Source: JBCCCJ01 sp039029315 (GTDB taxonomy: Bacteria; Bacteroidota; Bacteroidia; J057). Taken from it: a stretch of DNA of 64,000 nucleotides. Every line of letters starts with the position of its first letter. Positions within the stretch are counted from its first letter, which is position 1. The position numbers were made by a program, and so were the translations under genes. Shown piece after piece: positions 53,962 to 62,827 of the stretch. Below the pieces are notes generated by a model. That model did not search any database and had not been told where the DNA came from. It saw nothing but the letters and a program-made list of their open reading frames with translations. The DNA is taken from contig JBCCGK010000025.1 in assembly GCA_039029315.1 (NCBI GenBank), positions 1-64,000 on the forward strand, read 5' to 3'.

Positions 53962-54396
53962 TCAAGGGGTTTGTATGAGAATTTTTTGAGAAAGGGAAGA
54001 AGGTAGCTTATCCAGAACGCGAAGGATATACATAGTAGGAGATAGCTCCTCGGTCGACAGGTGAAACGAGCGAATTCCCTTCTCAAGCTGATAGGATCTG
54101 ACCAATTGGCCTTCTAAGGAAAATACTTCCACCTCTACAGGATGTTCTGTTGGCGTTCCGAACTGCACAGTCACAGGATCTCCTTGCCTGACAAGTTGGG
54201 GAAAGATTTTCAAAGAAGTAGCCTTGCTCTCTTCTATCGAAACCTGAACATGAGTCAGACGAGCTTTTGCATAGCCATCTCCCTTTCCTCCTGTATAGGG
54301 GACTTGGGCTGTCATCCCTCCTGTGCAGAGAATCATCATGCTCCAGAGGCTTATCCAATAGATGTTGCTTTTGTGTTGGTCTGGATTGGCATTCAT
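53962..54396 (-). CDS. Small T9SS type A sorted protein in the B12 operon
   Basis: A 144-residue secreted protein starting at the ATG at 54396; a TTG start at 54426 would overlap the upstream stop codon. After a signal peptide ending near MTAQ comes VPYTGGKGDGYAKARL, then a short linker and a C-terminal T9SS sorting domain (about 68-144: LKIFPQLVRQGDPVTVQFG ending in SLSQKILIQTP). The GGxGDGYA motif is one seen in small secreted Bacteroidota proteins. It would be exported by T9SS and anchored on or released from the cell surface. Its job in B12 uptake is unknown. Confidence 0.75.
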   Translation of the reverse strand: MNANPDQHKSNIYWISLWSMMILCTGGMTAQVPYTGGKGDGYAKARLTHVQVSIEESKATSLKIFPQLVRQGDPVTVQFGTPTEHPVEVEVFSLEGQLVRSYQLEKGIRSFHLSTEELSPTMYILRVLDKLPSSLSQKILIQTP

Positions 54397-54422
54397 TTCG
54401 TTATCCTGCTTATAGTTCTTGT

Positions 54423-55907
54423 TCAAAAATCAACTGTTCGGACGCCTCTTCCGCCAGTCGTATTTCGTCGGAGAAAGGGCTGCAGTTCGTGATAAAAACG
54501 ATCAGAAATCGCCAAATCCCGATAGGGTTCTATGATCCCGCTAAACCAGGCTCCCCCTCGATGAATCCCTCCATCTTCTAATGACCAGCTACTTACATTG
54601 GCTTCCCCCTCCTCTGTCAAGTGTCCGTCACCGTGGGTTCCTTCGAACAACAGCCCCAAGCTGTCAACGGTGACACATAGTTCCCATAAGTTGCCACTCA
54701 TTTCGAGAACTCCATAATAGGTAGCGCCAATTTGAAGTCGATCACTACTATCGGTGCCACCAAAACCTGATCGCAAGGGTCCGGCAGGTCCTGTATATCC
54801 ATGACTTCCCAATCCTGTGATGGAATCTGCTACTTCAGTCACAGATTCGTCTTCTGTTCCATCCTGCATCACGGTATTCGCATCAATGATATGCGGAGTC
54901 CCCCAGGCAAATTCTCCCGGAACAGCTCGTTCAGGACCTCGACAAATCTTTTCAAATTCCAATTCGGACATGGGTCGCAATCCAGCCCAATCGAGATATG
55001 CGAGCAAGTCTTTCCAACTAAGATAATTACAGGCTCTTGTTTGGCCATCGTCTACCTGATTGTATTGGCCATCCGTCTGTGCATCTGAGTTATAGAGAGC
55101 TGGTAAGTTGGGAGATTGTCCCGAAACCTCCAGCAGGATGCCATTGCGATTGGTGAGAATCCCATTGAGGGTCAAAGCTGCTGTTCCGGGAGCAGAAGCA
55201 GGAGATTGAGACGTTCTGTTGAGTTGTTGTTGATAGCTGAGGACGTTCAAAAAGTCTACATACTGAGCCTGGGAAAGTTCATATTTCATGGAATAGAGTG
55301 CCCCAAATCCTTTGGGATAGCGTGCAGGAATCTGCCCGTATATCGCGGCCTCACTCCCTACTGAGAGTAGACTATCCGGGATGGTTTGTTCATCTCCTAT
55401 CCAAAATGGGCTGCCTGATTGTGCCTCTCGAAAGTGGTGGAAACTGCTACTATCTCCCAGCAAAAAACCGCCTTCAGGGATATACACCATTTCTATCCCA
55501 TATATCTCAAGGTCCAGGGTTCCAAATGGCAGAGGAGCAGCTAATTCCAGTTCCAGCAGTGTAGGAGAGATCTCGCCACTGCCAGGCATAGCTCTACGGA
55601 CGAACAGGCCTTTTCCATCTTCCACAGCCTTACCTTCCAAGGGAAAGCCGACGATATGCGCCTGATCGATGATCGAGAGATTCGCATGTTGCCAGGCACC
55701 ACCTTCACTTCGATATTTCAAAAATATCCAAACTGCGTCATGATTCGATGGTCCTTCATCCAATCGCCAACTATGTTCCCAGTTGACAGTAACCCCTATG
55801 TGCTGAGGATCGATCAGATGAAGATCGTGCAATTGGACATTGTTGGCCCATAACAGAATCGGACTGACGCACAGGCCAAAGAGGAAGATGGAAAAGGGTC
55901 TATTCAT
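54423..55907 (-). CDS. FGE-sulfatase-fold (SUMF1-like) secreted protein in the B12 operon
   Basis: A 494-residue protein with a signal peptide (about 1-21). A beta domain of about 100 residues (VTVNWEHSWRLDEGPSNHDA, VWIFLKYRSEGGAWQHANLS) precedes a formylglycine-generating-enzyme-like domain (about 145-494) with MVYIPEGGFLLGD, YSMKYELSQAQYVDFLN, LSWKDLLAYLDWAGLRPMSE and GVLEMSGNLWELCVTV. The C-terminal end reads TGGRGVRTVDF where catalytic FGE proteins have a conserved Cys, so sulfatase maturation is unlikely; ligand or structural binding is more probable. It is separated from the upstream gene by one base (TAATATG). Confidence 0.8.
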   Translation of the reverse strand: MNRPFSIFLFGLCVSPILLWANNVQLHDLHLIDPQHIGVTVNWEHSWRLDEGPSNHDAVWIFLKYRSEGGAWQHANLSIIDQAHIVGFPLEGKAVEDGKGLFVRRAMPGSGEISPTLLELELAAPLPFGTLDLEIYGIEMVYIPEGGFLLGDSSSFHHFREAQSGSPFWIGDEQTIPDSLLSVGSEAAIYGQIPARYPKGFGALYSMKYELSQAQYVDFLNVLSYQQQLNRTSQSPASAPGTAALTLNGILTNRNGILLEVSGQSPNLPALYNSDAQTDGQYNQVDDGQTRACNYLSWKDLLAYLDWAGLRPMSELEFEKICRGPERAVPGEFAWGTPHIIDANTVMQDGTEDESVTEVADSITGLGSHGYTGPAGPLRSGFGGTDSSDRLQIGATYYGVLEMSGNLWELCVTVDSLGLLFEGTHGDGHLTEEGEANVSSWSLEDGGIHRGGAWFSGIIEPYRDLAISDRFYHELQPFLRRNTTGGRGVRTVDF

Positions 55908-55908
55908 A

Positions 55909-57471
55909 TTATCGCTGAATCAGGAAACGTTTTTGCCAAAATTCGTCCTCATTGCTGCCCCTTAAGATATAGAGGGAAGGGGGAAATTGGTTCACATCGA
56001 AGGTCTCCATCAAGGAAGTTGCCACCTCTCTTTGAAACAGAACTCGTCCTTGAAGATCCAGTATTTCTATGTTTCCTGACCATGCTTGTTCCAGATATAG
56101 CTGCATCTTGTCATAAGCAGGGTTTGGAAAAAGGCTGAGATTGAGTTCTTCCGAGATATCCACTGCGCCAACTTGCCTGATATGCAGATAGACCCAGGCT
56201 GATGCAGAATCACCCCATTGGTCCAGCACTACATATTCCAGGCTATCCTCTCCCAAAAATCCAACATCTGGTGTATAGCAAATGTAATCCACATCGGGAA
56301 TCGCCATGCCTTGCGTAGGGGGTGTCAGCAATTGCATGCCTATGCTTGGTAATTCTGGTGAATCTGGATCTGCGTCATTGCTTCGCACAGCGATTTTGAT
56401 TTGTTGGGCCATGCCAGTTGTATCATAATCATTCACTGCGATGGGCAAAACATTGTAAATCACTTCTGCGACTTCCGGGGAACTGCCCGTTGAGAAGGCT
56501 CCTATTTTGTTCCCCTGATTGTCATACACGCCTCCCAGGGAAAAAGAAAAGTAGTCTGTTTGGGTAATGTAAAATTGATCGCTCAGGGTATCATGAGCAA
56601 AGGCGGTGATGACCGTATCAATCAAATCAGCTGATATCACGGCCCTGTTGATCAGATCATAAGAAGCAAGACTTCCATTGATTATCGTATAAAGAATCCC
56701 TTCCTCATCCACTGAAAAGAGAGAGCCATAAGCTCCGGCGGCTATGTTGGCATTCGCGCTATCTGTTGTCCCCATCCCGGTGCTGAGATCGACAGTTGTA
56801 ATGGTATTTGAGGCATTGTTGAGACCATACAAGACAGAATCCAACAAAACGAGCCTTCCCAAATCTTCATCATTGGCATTTACCTCAAAAGTATCTACCA
56901 CGGATAGGCTGTTTAGATCCAGTCTGATCAAGTATCCGGCAGAATCTTTGAAAGAAGGCGTAGGATAATTCTGGGTGATATACACATCATTCCCGACCAC
57001 AACAAAATCTTTTGCGGGCAAGGATATCGCAGGAATGCTGTCTATGAATGTCAAGGAGTGTCGATCAAATACCCGAAAGTTATTGAGATAAGGCCCCACA
57101 TGATTAAAGGGAAAATACCAGTTTCCTACCAGCAAATAATTGTCTGACAGCTCCATATGAATGGTGCTTGGAGCACCAAATGCAGTTGCTGCGATTCTGT
57201 CTCCAGAGATCAAATCATACAAAACAATGGAATCCTGAGCTGCGACATATGCTCTTGTTCCGTCGATGAGGGCATCCTGGACAGATCCTGTCTGTATGGT
57301 ATCCACAGATTGCAAGCTCAGATCTACTGGGTCGAGGAGTTGCACATTGGCATTATCCGCTGGATTGCCAAAGCTTCCTCCATTGAGGAGCAACACTTTT
57401 TTGACTCGAACCTCTTGTGAATGGAGGGAAAGAACAGATAGAAAAAAAGCAAAAAATAAAACTTGTTTCAT
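55909..57471 (-). CDS. T9SS-sorted beta-propeller, putative surface B12-capture protein
   Basis: A 520-residue protein with a signal peptide (about 1-18). Residues about 20-340 form a propeller (VLLLNGGSFGNPADNANVQL, DALIDGTRAYVAAQDSIVLYD, LVLLDSVLYGLNNASNTITT). Residues about 345-430 are an Ig/cadherin-like domain (PIAVNDYDTTGM, IAVRSNDADPD, VGFLGEDSLEYVV). The last 80 residues are a T9SS type A sorting domain (LNLSLFPNPAYDKMQLYLEQ ... LFQREV ... KRFLIQR). Its start overlaps the receptor's stop codon (ATGA). Gene order and fold suggest a BtuG-like partner of the receptor, delivered by T9SS instead of a lipid anchor. Confidence 0.8.
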   Translation of the reverse strand: MKQVLFFAFFLSVLSLHSQEVRVKKVLLLNGGSFGNPADNANVQLLDPVDLSLQSVDTIQTGSVQDALIDGTRAYVAAQDSIVLYDLISGDRIAATAFGAPSTIHMELSDNYLLVGNWYFPFNHVGPYLNNFRVFDRHSLTFIDSIPAISLPAKDFVVVGNDVYITQNYPTPSFKDSAGYLIRLDLNSLSVVDTFEVNANDEDLGRLVLLDSVLYGLNNASNTITTVDLSTGMGTTDSANANIAAGAYGSLFSVDEEGILYTIINGSLASYDLINRAVISADLIDTVITAFAHDTLSDQFYITQTDYFSFSLGGVYDNQGNKIGAFSTGSSPEVAEVIYNVLPIAVNDYDTTGMAQQIKIAVRSNDADPDSPELPSIGMQLLTPPTQGMAIPDVDYICYTPDVGFLGEDSLEYVVLDQWGDSASAWVYLHIRQVGAVDISEELNLSLFPNPAYDKMQLYLEQAWSGNIEILDLQGRVLFQREVATSLMETFDVNQFPPSLYILRGSNEDEFWQKRFLIQR

Positions 57472-59393
57472 GAGGATTTTGACTTGGTTGAGGTGAAATA
57501 TATGTTGAGGGAAAGGAGAACATTCCTTCCCGGCATGGCTCTGTTTTTGATGACTTGGTAGGATTGATTCCAGAGATTTCGGAGTTGAATACCTCCTACT
57601 GCCTTGAATCGGTAGAGACTTAACTGATAATTCACAAACAGATGTGCGAGTTGATAAGATGGCAGTGAAAACGCATTGTCAGTGCTGGTATATCGTCGCC
57701 CTGTCAGCTGGTGCACATATCGAAGGGACAGTCGGTTTATTTTCAGGAAAGCAGACAATCTCCCTTGATGTTGGGGGGTATAAATCAGTTGTTTTCCCAA
57801 AGACAGATCTCTTAATTGATCTACCTTGGTGATGGTGGCTTTGGTTAGGGAATAGGCTGTTTCCAGATCAAGGGACCAGAAATTGTTCTGGATCTCTACT
57901 CGTCCAGTCCACTCACCTCCTCTGCTCCAGACATTCCGAAGATTTTCAGGGAACCAGTAAGTCGGACCCGGCCGCCATAAGATCCAGTCGTCGATTGTTT
58001 GAGAAAACACATGTGCACTTGATTTGAAACGCAACGATCCTTCTCCCCATTCTCCTTGAATCCCCACTTCCTGATGCCATCCATGCTCTGGAACAAGATC
58101 TGGATTGCCGCCAGGTGACCAATAGAGGTCATTGAAGGTTGGGATGCGAAATGTCCTTCCTACTTGCGCACGTGCTTGAAGATGAGCGGATATCCTTCCG
58201 CGAAGACTGAGAGAAGGAACCGTGGGTATGGGTTGATCGGTCATCCATTCCTGTCTCAGACTCAGGACGGATTCCCAACGGTCAGAGGGCTCTGTCCAAT
58301 GCCAAGCGACAAAAGCAGCCATACGGTGCTGTTGGGGTATATGTTCTCCATATCCATCTGCTCTTGCCTGCTGAAACATATGTGTCAAGCCCACTCGGAT
58401 GCTGTGGCCTTTTGCTCCTTTCCATTCTCCCTCTACTTCATGCATCAATGTTTGATCCTGATTCTGTGCATCAATCTCAGCCAAACTATCCTGAAAGTGT
58501 AGCTGCGTGCGCAAATATGCCATTCGAGCTTGCAACAGCAGTGTTTTCCCTTCTCTCTTCCATACAGCTGCGAGTCTGTCTGCGCGATCTTGTTGGGCTG
58601 CGAATCCCTGTCTGCTGCTAAGGGGGGGAGGAATCTCGCGATCACTTTGCTGATGCCAGAGCCACAGACGCAAGACTTGTCGATCAGTCAATTGCATGCC
58701 GGCTTCCTGGAGCAAGCCCGTTTGCAGGAAGCTTGCATTGTGTTGTCGAAGGTCAGTTCCTGCTAGGCGAAAATCATTTCTGGCCTGATGCCGAAATAGC
58801 CTTGTCCGGCTATAGGCTTGCCTGCCTGCATAGATCAAATCTCCTCCGATCATCTGATCCCCAAAGCTCCCGCCTTGCGAGTGAATCCCGATCTTTTGCG
58901 TTTTTTGGAAATGGGTCGCATTGTCCAGGTGAATGGTGCCTCCTACAGCTCCACTTCCATAAAGAGAAGCTGATCCGCCGTATTGAAGCAGAATGTTATC
59001 CAGAAAAAAAGCTGGGATCAAGGCAAAATCCAACTGCCCGTTCATTGGGCTATTGAGCGAAAATCCATTCCAGTTTACTGCCGTATGACTGGCACCACCC
59101 CCACGGAGCGAACTGCTGGCCAAACTTCCCAATCCATAACTTTTGATGAAAAGATCGCTATGATCAGAGAGGATATCAGCCAAATTTTGCCCCGCCATCT
59201 CCTGGAGTAAGACTGAGTCTATTTCGACTGTTCGATGGCCCGGAGTCAGTTGCTCATGGCGATTGGCAGATATTTGTACAGTGTCCAGTCCAGCCTCTTT
59301 CACCTCTGATTGTGCATAGAGGGCATGATCTGCTATGCAGAGTATATGTAGGAGGAGTATGGTCAGTATAATCTGACAGGTGTTCTGCATCAT
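57468..59393 (-). CDS. btuB: BtuB-like TonB-dependent cobalamin receptor
   Basis: A 641-residue outer-membrane receptor with a signal peptide (about 1-27, YAQ). The plug domain (about 40-155) has VQISANRHEQLTPGHRTVEI, LADILSDHSDLFIKSYG and SLRGGGASHTAVNWNGFSLN; the barrel fills the rest with FRIPTFNDLYWSPGGNPDLV, typical of vitamin B12 receptors. It is somewhat larger than E. coli BtuB. The cobalamin riboswitch just upstream (59430-59606) strongly supports B12 as ligand. It would import cobalamin into the periplasm with TonB energy; inner-membrane BtuCDF genes are not in this window. Confidence 0.9.
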   Translation of the reverse strand: MMQNTCQIILTILLLHILCIADHALYAQSEVKEAGLDTVQISANRHEQLTPGHRTVEIDSVLLQEMAGQNLADILSDHSDLFIKSYGLGSLASSSLRGGGASHTAVNWNGFSLNSPMNGQLDFALIPAFFLDNILLQYGGSASLYGSGAVGGTIHLDNATHFQKTQKIGIHSQGGSFGDQMIGGDLIYAGRQAYSRTRLFRHQARNDFRLAGTDLRQHNASFLQTGLLQEAGMQLTDRQVLRLWLWHQQSDREIPPPLSSRQGFAAQQDRADRLAAVWKREGKTLLLQARMAYLRTQLHFQDSLAEIDAQNQDQTLMHEVEGEWKGAKGHSIRVGLTHMFQQARADGYGEHIPQQHRMAAFVAWHWTEPSDRWESVLSLRQEWMTDQPIPTVPSLSLRGRISAHLQARAQVGRTFRIPTFNDLYWSPGGNPDLVPEHGWHQEVGIQGEWGEGSLRFKSSAHVFSQTIDDWILWRPGPTYWFPENLRNVWSRGGEWTGRVEIQNNFWSLDLETAYSLTKATITKVDQLRDLSLGKQLIYTPQHQGRLSAFLKINRLSLRYVHQLTGRRYTSTDNAFSLPSYQLAHLFVNYQLSLYRFKAVGGIQLRNLWNQSYQVIKNRAMPGRNVLLSLNIYFTSTKSKSS

Positions 59394-59429
59394 TTCGTCG
59401 CTTTTATCCCGAAAGCATGAATTCTATGC

Positions 59430-59606
59430 ACCTGGCAGGTCTTCTGACTTACTCCACTTGTGCGTTGCCTTCCCATCCTGCAAATGAGGACAGTGGCCAG
59501 TAGATGGCACAAGTTTGCATGGAGCTTACAGCAGCGGGAACTGTTCAGGACTTACACCTGATTCCCTCTTCGTTTCGCAGGATGGGTATCCTTTGAAAAC
59601 CCGATG
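59430..59606 (-). ncRNA. Cobalamin (B12) riboswitch
   Basis: Read on the minus strand, the region has the B12-box core AATCAGGTGTAAGTCCTGAA, then CAGTTCCCGCTGCTGTAAG, GCCACTGT, GGGAAGGC and, at the end, AGTCAGAAGACCTGCC, in the class order of cobalamin riboswitches. It starts about 5 bases after the predicted transcription start and ends 36 bases before the receptor's ATG. Binding of adenosyl- or methylcobalamin is expected to shut off the operon, probably by blocking translation, since no terminator hairpin is seen after it. Confidence 0.95.
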
Positions 59607-59611
59607 CCTTG

Positions 59612-59641
59612 CAAAAGTAGACTTTTCCTGGAATAATCCAA
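59612..59641 (-). promoter_or_regulatory. Consensus promoter of the B12 operon
   Basis: On the minus strand TTG (59639-59641) and TACTTTTG (59612-59619) are exactly 19 bases apart, a full match to the Bacteroidota TTG-n19-TAnnTTTG promoter. It places the transcript start near 59605, at the riboswitch's first base pair. Confidence 0.7.
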
Positions 59642-59791
59642 CCAATAACTTGAGAGGCTTCTCTCTGGACACTTCGATTGAATTGTTTAATCTGCTGAAT
59701 TCCATCCTTCTGCCTGCTCCTGAATTTCTTCGAAAAACTTGGCAGACTAGGGAAAATCCCCTAGTTTCAGCGGAATTGACGCTAAGGCCTC

Positions 59792-60015
59792 ACTATGACA
59801 ACTAATGCTACTTCTCTTCGCCCCAAACCAAGGTTGAGTTTTTGGGAAATCTGGAACATGAGTTTTGGGTTTTTGGGGATACAATTTGGGTTTGCCCTTC
59901 AAAACTATGACAACTAATGCTACTTCTCTTCGCCCCAAACCAAGGTTGAGTTTTTGGGAAATCTGGAACATGAGTTTTGGGTTTTTGGGGATACAATTTG
60001 GGTTTGCCCTTCAAA
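59792..60015 (+). repeat. Perfect 112-bp tandem duplication of the MFS gene 5' end
   Basis: Positions 59792-59903 and 59904-60015 are identical by eye over 112 bases. Each copy holds the ATG and first 36 codons of the transporter. As 112 is not a multiple of three, the first copy (ATG at 59795) runs out of frame and ends at TAA (59915-59917), giving a 40-codon upstream frame that overlaps the real start at 59907 by 11 bases. A short inverted repeat (CTAGGG/CCCTAG, 59747-59764) precedes it. Confidence 0.9.
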
Positions 60016-61460
60016 ATGCGAATGTCAGTCGGATATTCGAAACGCTTGGGGCAGACATCGAGCAAATTCCTATTCTATGGATTGCGGCTCCGCTGACTGG
60101 TCTGATTGTCCAACCGATCATTGGATATTTCAGTGATAGAACCTGGAATCGTCTGGGAAGAAGAAGACCCTATTTTCTGGCAGGAGCGATCCTGGCATCC
60201 CTTTCATTGGTACTCATGCCCAATTCGTCCGTTCTTTGGATGGCTGCGGGAATGCTATGGATCATGGATGCGTCAATCAATATTTCCATGGAACCATTTC
60301 GTGCTTTTGTCGGAGACAATCTCTCCTCTTCTCAGCGAACGACTGGTTTCGCGATGCAAAGTTTCTTTATAGGTGTTGGCGCTTATGTTGCTTCCTACTT
60401 ACCCTATATGTTGTCCAATTGGTTCGGGATCACCAATACAGCTCCTGAAGGTGTGATTCCTCCTCATGTAAAGCTCTCCTTCTATATAGGAGGGGCTATA
60501 TTCTTATTATCAGTTCTATGGACGGTATTTCGGTCCAAAGAATATTCTCCTGATGAGATGGCCAGTTTTTCTGACAATGTGGGCCACGATCTGTATGAAA
60601 AGCCAGCCAAAACCTCTGAGGAACATCATCGGTTGGGGAGGGGACAAAGCATGTGGGGGGCTATATTGATTCTGATTGGCCTGGTGGCAGCCTACATTTT
60701 TTCGACTCAGGATCTTGACAAACAACTATATATCTTTTCAGGTCTGTTGATTGTAGGAGGAGGCATGGCTTTGGTATCAGGCCTTATGCAACAAAGAGGC
60801 ATCAATCATAATTCTTTTGTCGGAATGATCAATGATGTGGTTGGGATTCCCAAGACCATGATGCAACTGGCAATTGTGCAATTTTTTAGCTGGTTTGCGC
60901 TTTTTGCCATGTGGATTTACACCACTTCTGCGGTTACTTCCCACATTTATGGCACCACGGATACAACTTCTCAAGCCTACAATGACGGAGCGGATTGGGT
61001 GGGAGTGATTTTTGCCTTTTACAATCTTGTTGCTGCCATTGCTGCATTTGGTTTGCCTGTTCTGGCCAAATATACCAATAGGAAGGTTACCCATATGATT
61101 TGTTTGGTTCTGGGGGGCATAGGATTGATCTCCATTTACTTCGTGAGTGATCCTGCTCTGTTGCGACTCTCTATGGTTGGGGTGGGCATTGCCTGGGCCA
61201 GTATTCTATCCATGCCTTATGCTATCCTGACTGGCTCCTTACCTCCTGCCAAAATGGGCTATTTCATGGGAGTATTCAACTACTTCATTGTGATTCCCCA
61301 ATTGGTTGCAGCAGCCATTCTTGGAGCCATCGTTGGTTCAGTATTCGGTGGGGAAGCGATTTATGCACTGATAATCGGAGGAGTGAGTATGATTCTGGCT
61401 GGTCTGTTGTCGCTCTGGGTACAAGATGATGATGATCCTTCCCAAATCAAGCAGGCGTAA
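59907..61460 (+). CDS. MFS sugar transporter (SLC45-like)
   Basis: A 517-residue membrane protein with about 12 helices. It opens MSFGFLGIQFGFALQNANVS and has the MFS loop motif GYFSDRTWNRLGRRRPYFL between helices 2 and 3, the arrangement of sucrose/maltose-type SLC45 and GPH-like carriers. Uptake of a sugar or glycoside with protons is likely. The start at 59907 is in the second copy of the tandem duplication. It is divergent from the B12 operon and 38 bases before the CAP protein gene. Confidence 0.85.
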   Translation: MTTNATSLRPKPRLSFWEIWNMSFGFLGIQFGFALQNANVSRIFETLGADIEQIPILWIAAPLTGLIVQPIIGYFSDRTWNRLGRRRPYFLAGAILASLSLVLMPNSSVLWMAAGMLWIMDASINISMEPFRAFVGDNLSSSQRTTGFAMQSFFIGVGAYVASYLPYMLSNWFGITNTAPEGVIPPHVKLSFYIGGAIFLLSVLWTVFRSKEYSPDEMASFSDNVGHDLYEKPAKTSEEHHRLGRGQSMWGAILILIGLVAAYIFSTQDLDKQLYIFSGLLIVGGGMALVSGLMQQRGINHNSFVGMINDVVGIPKTMMQLAIVQFFSWFALFAMWIYTTSAVTSHIYGTTDTTSQAYNDGADWVGVIFAFYNLVAAIAAFGLPVLAKYTNRKVTHMICLVLGGIGLISIYFVSDPALLRLSMVGVGIAWASILSMPYAILTGSLPPAKMGYFMGVFNYFIVIPQLVAAAILGAIVGSVFGGEAIYALIIGGVSMILAGLLSLWVQDDDDPSQIKQA

Positions 61461-61498
61461 CTTTTGGTTGTCGAGGGGATTATGTGTCTAAAAACCCT

Positions 61499-61963
61499 AT
61501 GCAGACGGTCATATTTGTCTTCACCAGTTTTTATTTGTTTTATTCTTCTCCTGCTGATTCAGAAGTTCAATTTCAACAGGCAATGCTCAAACAGGTCAAC
61601 CAACTTCGAGCTGCTGGATGTACATGTGGGGACCAGATCATGCCTCCCGCTCCAGCGGTTGTCTGGAATGATCAATTGTCAGAAGCAGCACTGACACATG
61701 CACAGGATATGGATAGATATCATTTTATTGGCCATAAAGGACATGATGGCAGCAAAATCAGTGAGCGGGTGGCGCGAACGGCATATCCCTGGCGTGCTAT
61801 AGGTGAGAATATTTCCTGGAATGCTTCTTCCCTGGATCAGGCCATGCTCGGTTGGAAAGACAGTCCTGGCCATTGCGTAACCATGATGAGTCGGAGTTTT
61901 CGGGAAATGGGAGCAGCCAGGCAAGGCAGGTATATGGTTCAGGTTTTTGGCAGGCAGTGGTAA
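61499..61963 (+). CDS. Secreted CAP-domain protein
   Basis: A 154-residue protein with a short signal-like N-terminus (about 1-20) started at the ATG at 61499. The CAP (SCP/PR1) domain shows MLKQVNQLRAAGCTCG, AALTHAQDMDRYHFIGHKGHDG, GENISW and GWKDSPGHCVTMMS, with the two His and two Glu/Asp positions of the CAP cavity largely present. Such proteins act extracellularly; lipid binding or protease-like roles are proposed. Its end lies 13 bases before the cytochrome lipoprotein gene. Confidence 0.85.
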   Translation: MQTVIFVFTSFYLFYSSPADSEVQFQQAMLKQVNQLRAAGCTCGDQIMPPAPAVVWNDQLSEAALTHAQDMDRYHFIGHKGHDGSKISERVARTAYPWRAIGENISWNASSLDQAMLGWKDSPGHCVTMMSRSFREMGAARQGRYMVQVFGRQW

Positions 61964-61976
61964 TACATACAACGGC

Positions 61977-62822
61977 ATGAGAAAACAGTATTGGTTCTGG
62001 ATGAGCTTCTTCCTGGCAAGTGTTGTCTCTTGTGTGCCTTCTGAGTCAGAACAATCCAGCAAAGCGGTTGATCATTCAGCAAGTTCGGCTTACCCAATAC
62101 CTCCTCCTTCTGGAATAGAAGTGAATCTTTTATCTTTATCACCTGAAATCAAGCTAGACACAGTCAAGGTTGAGATCACGTATGATCACTCCTTCAGCCA
62201 AGCCAAGACTTATCTGGCGATTCCTTTCCTCCCTTTGTTGCGTCAGTTGGTGGATAAATTCGGGATTGAATCTACCCATACGGAAGTATTGCTGGTCTGT
62301 AAAGATGGATACATTCCTTCCCTGGAACTATCGCAGATTCTCCGTCAGGGAGGTGGATACCTGGCGTTTCGGGATGAAGATGCGCCTACAGGCTTTGATT
62401 GGGCCGAGACTGTCCGCACTGATTATTCTCCTTATTATCTGGTCTGGGAGAATCTTCCTTACGAGGATCATTCAATGGCCTGGCCATTTGGATTGACCGC
62501 CTTGACCTTTGTGCCTATGGATTCCAGCCTGAACAAAATTCGTCCAACGAATGCTCGCCAAGAAGTAGTTCAAGGGTTTGAGCTGTATAAGGAAAATTGT
62601 CTCAAATGTCATTCGATCAACCGAATCGGCGGTATCATGGGACCAGAATTCAACGAGCCTAAGAACATCACCACTTATTGGAGCAGAGAAGATATCATGG
62701 CTTTCGTGCAAGAGCCAACTGCCTATCGCTATAACAGCAAGATGCCGGCAATCACACATCTCAGCCAGGAAGATCTCTCATATATCATTGATTATCTTTC
62801 GTATCTCGCTCAATCCCCCTAA
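61977..62822 (+). CDS. Cytochrome c lipoprotein with molybdopterin-fold-like N-terminal domain
   Basis: A 281-residue lipoprotein (SVVSC, Cys19). Residues about 55-180 resemble the sulfite-oxidase-type molybdopterin-binding fold in its strand order (TEVLLVCKDGYIPSLELSQI, GGYLAFRDEDAP, SPYYLVWENLP), but the cofactor Cys at the usual site is not clear. Residues about 195-281 are a class I cytochrome c domain with C208-LK-C211-H212 and likely axial Met in NSKMPAI. It would act in periplasmic electron transfer. It sits between the CAP and DUF2165 genes with gaps of 13 and 5 bases. Confidence 0.75.
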   Translation: MRKQYWFWMSFFLASVVSCVPSESEQSSKAVDHSASSAYPIPPPSGIEVNLLSLSPEIKLDTVKVEITYDHSFSQAKTYLAIPFLPLLRQLVDKFGIESTHTEVLLVCKDGYIPSLELSQILRQGGGYLAFRDEDAPTGFDWAETVRTDYSPYYLVWENLPYEDHSMAWPFGLTALTFVPMDSSLNKIRPTNARQEVVQGFELYKENCLKCHSINRIGGIMGPEFNEPKNITTYWSREDIMAFVQEPTAYRYNSKMPAITHLSQEDLSYIIDYLSYLAQSP

Positions 62823-62827
62823 CTCCT

